DNA from: Tetrahymena thermophila SB210
Lineage: Eukaryota > Ciliophora > Oligohymenophorea > Hymenostomatida > Tetrahymenidae
Reading direction: 5' to 3'
Length of the DNA: 64,000 nucleotides
Assembly (NCBI RefSeq): GCF_000189635.1
Contig: NW_002476492.1
Location: 1-64,000 of the forward strand
A model generated the notes under the pieces. The model was not told the DNA's origin. It made no database searches and saw nothing but the letters and a program-made list of their open reading frames with translations. Numbering within the stretch: position 1 is the stretch's first letter; each line of letters opens with the position of its first letter. The translations under genes were made by a program, and so were the position numbers. Shown here in pieces: positions 63,627 through 64,000 of the stretch.

Positions 63627-64000
63627 TTTTTAGAATAGAGTGTAATGATATACTTTCAATGTATTTTTTGATTATTTTTTTTATGATTAATTTGAGTTTT
63701 TTTTTTGTATTTTAGAAAATAAAAAGAAAATTAGTTATTTGAGTATCTTAAAAAAAGATATTAAATATTTTAATAAATAATAAAATAGAAATATTTTTTT
63801 TCAGAATTTTAGTTGATATAATCATGTTTCTAGATAAAAATTAATTTATTATATTAGTATGGATATTCATAAGAAACATAATTTACTTTGAAATTATATA
63901 AAATTTTTTAGGATAAAATAATATGCTTATTTTATAGATTAACTATAAATTTTATTTAAAAATATAAAAAATAATTTTAGTATACTTTTAACAAATTTTA

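Larger units (their letters stand above)
57143..64000. repeat. Tandem gene array with a two-gene (4654-bp) period
   Basis: Three head-to-tail TRIM-like units of about 2.33 kb. Copy 1 with its upstream spacer resembles copy 3 with its upstream spacer more than either resembles copy 2, so the amplified unit appears to be a pair. The last 374 bases match the spacer above copy 1, so a further gene is expected just past the edge. Confidence 0.8.

Noticed and set aside
1..64000. tRNA, rRNA, CRISPR arrays, telomeric repeats
   Set aside because: No T-arm-like GTTCGAATC boxes, no conserved rRNA words, no spaced repeats and no G4T2 telomere runs were seen while reading.

Overview
The window is extremely AT-rich nuclear DNA from a ciliate, most likely a Tetrahymena-like oligohymenophorean. 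Every convincing gene uses TAA and TAG as glutamine codons and TGA as the only stop. With that code, long conserved proteins appear: heat-shock factor, tubulin, signal peptide peptidase and a tubulin-modifying carboxypeptidase. Introns are GT..AG and usually 55-75 bp, too long for Paramecium; a few reach 0.2-1.5 kb. A standard-code reading shows only fragments and antisense shadows. No CRISPR, tRNA, rRNA, telomere or complete transposon was seen.

Left part (1-24 kb), a fast-evolving repeat landscape. Four genes encode leucine-rich (ribonuclease-inhibitor-like) repeats, with almost every 30-residue repeat on its own 90-nt exon bounded by phase-2 introns: gene I (+, ends 2069), gene II (-, 2436 to about 6.07 kb), gene III (-, 6800 to about 10.25 kb, a tandem copy of II) and gene IV (+, 17.46-23.65 kb, 18 repeat exons). 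Between III and IV lie three copies of a small secreted, probably GPI-anchored cysteine protein (one dead, two intact). A segmental copy of the gene IV/tubulin junction there carries an orphan LRR terminal exon and the 3' end of a beta-tubulin gene.

Middle (24.5-42.2 kb), ordinary unique genes: a divergent beta-tubulin (-), a secreted cysteine-rich protein (+), a heat-shock transcription factor with palindromic heat-shock-element-like sites in its own promoter (-), a small MYCBP/FAP174-like protein (+), signal peptide peptidase (-), a Q/N-rich protein (+), and a 345-residue protein of unknown function with an N-terminal membrane segment (-).

Right part (43-64 kb): a fifth LRR gene (+) with an oversized intron, an unknown 500-residue low-complexity protein (-), a CCP5-type cytosolic carboxypeptidase (-), and three head-to-tail copies of a TRIM-like gene (B-box-like zinc finger, helical middle, SPRY-like end; -). 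Copies 1 and 3 are spaced by exactly 4654 bp, and the array probably continues past the window edge.

No operon logic is expected; genes are individually promoted. Three ciliary or microtubule genes (beta-tubulin, MYCBP-like, CCP5) occur in the window but are not adjacent, so the link is thematic at most.
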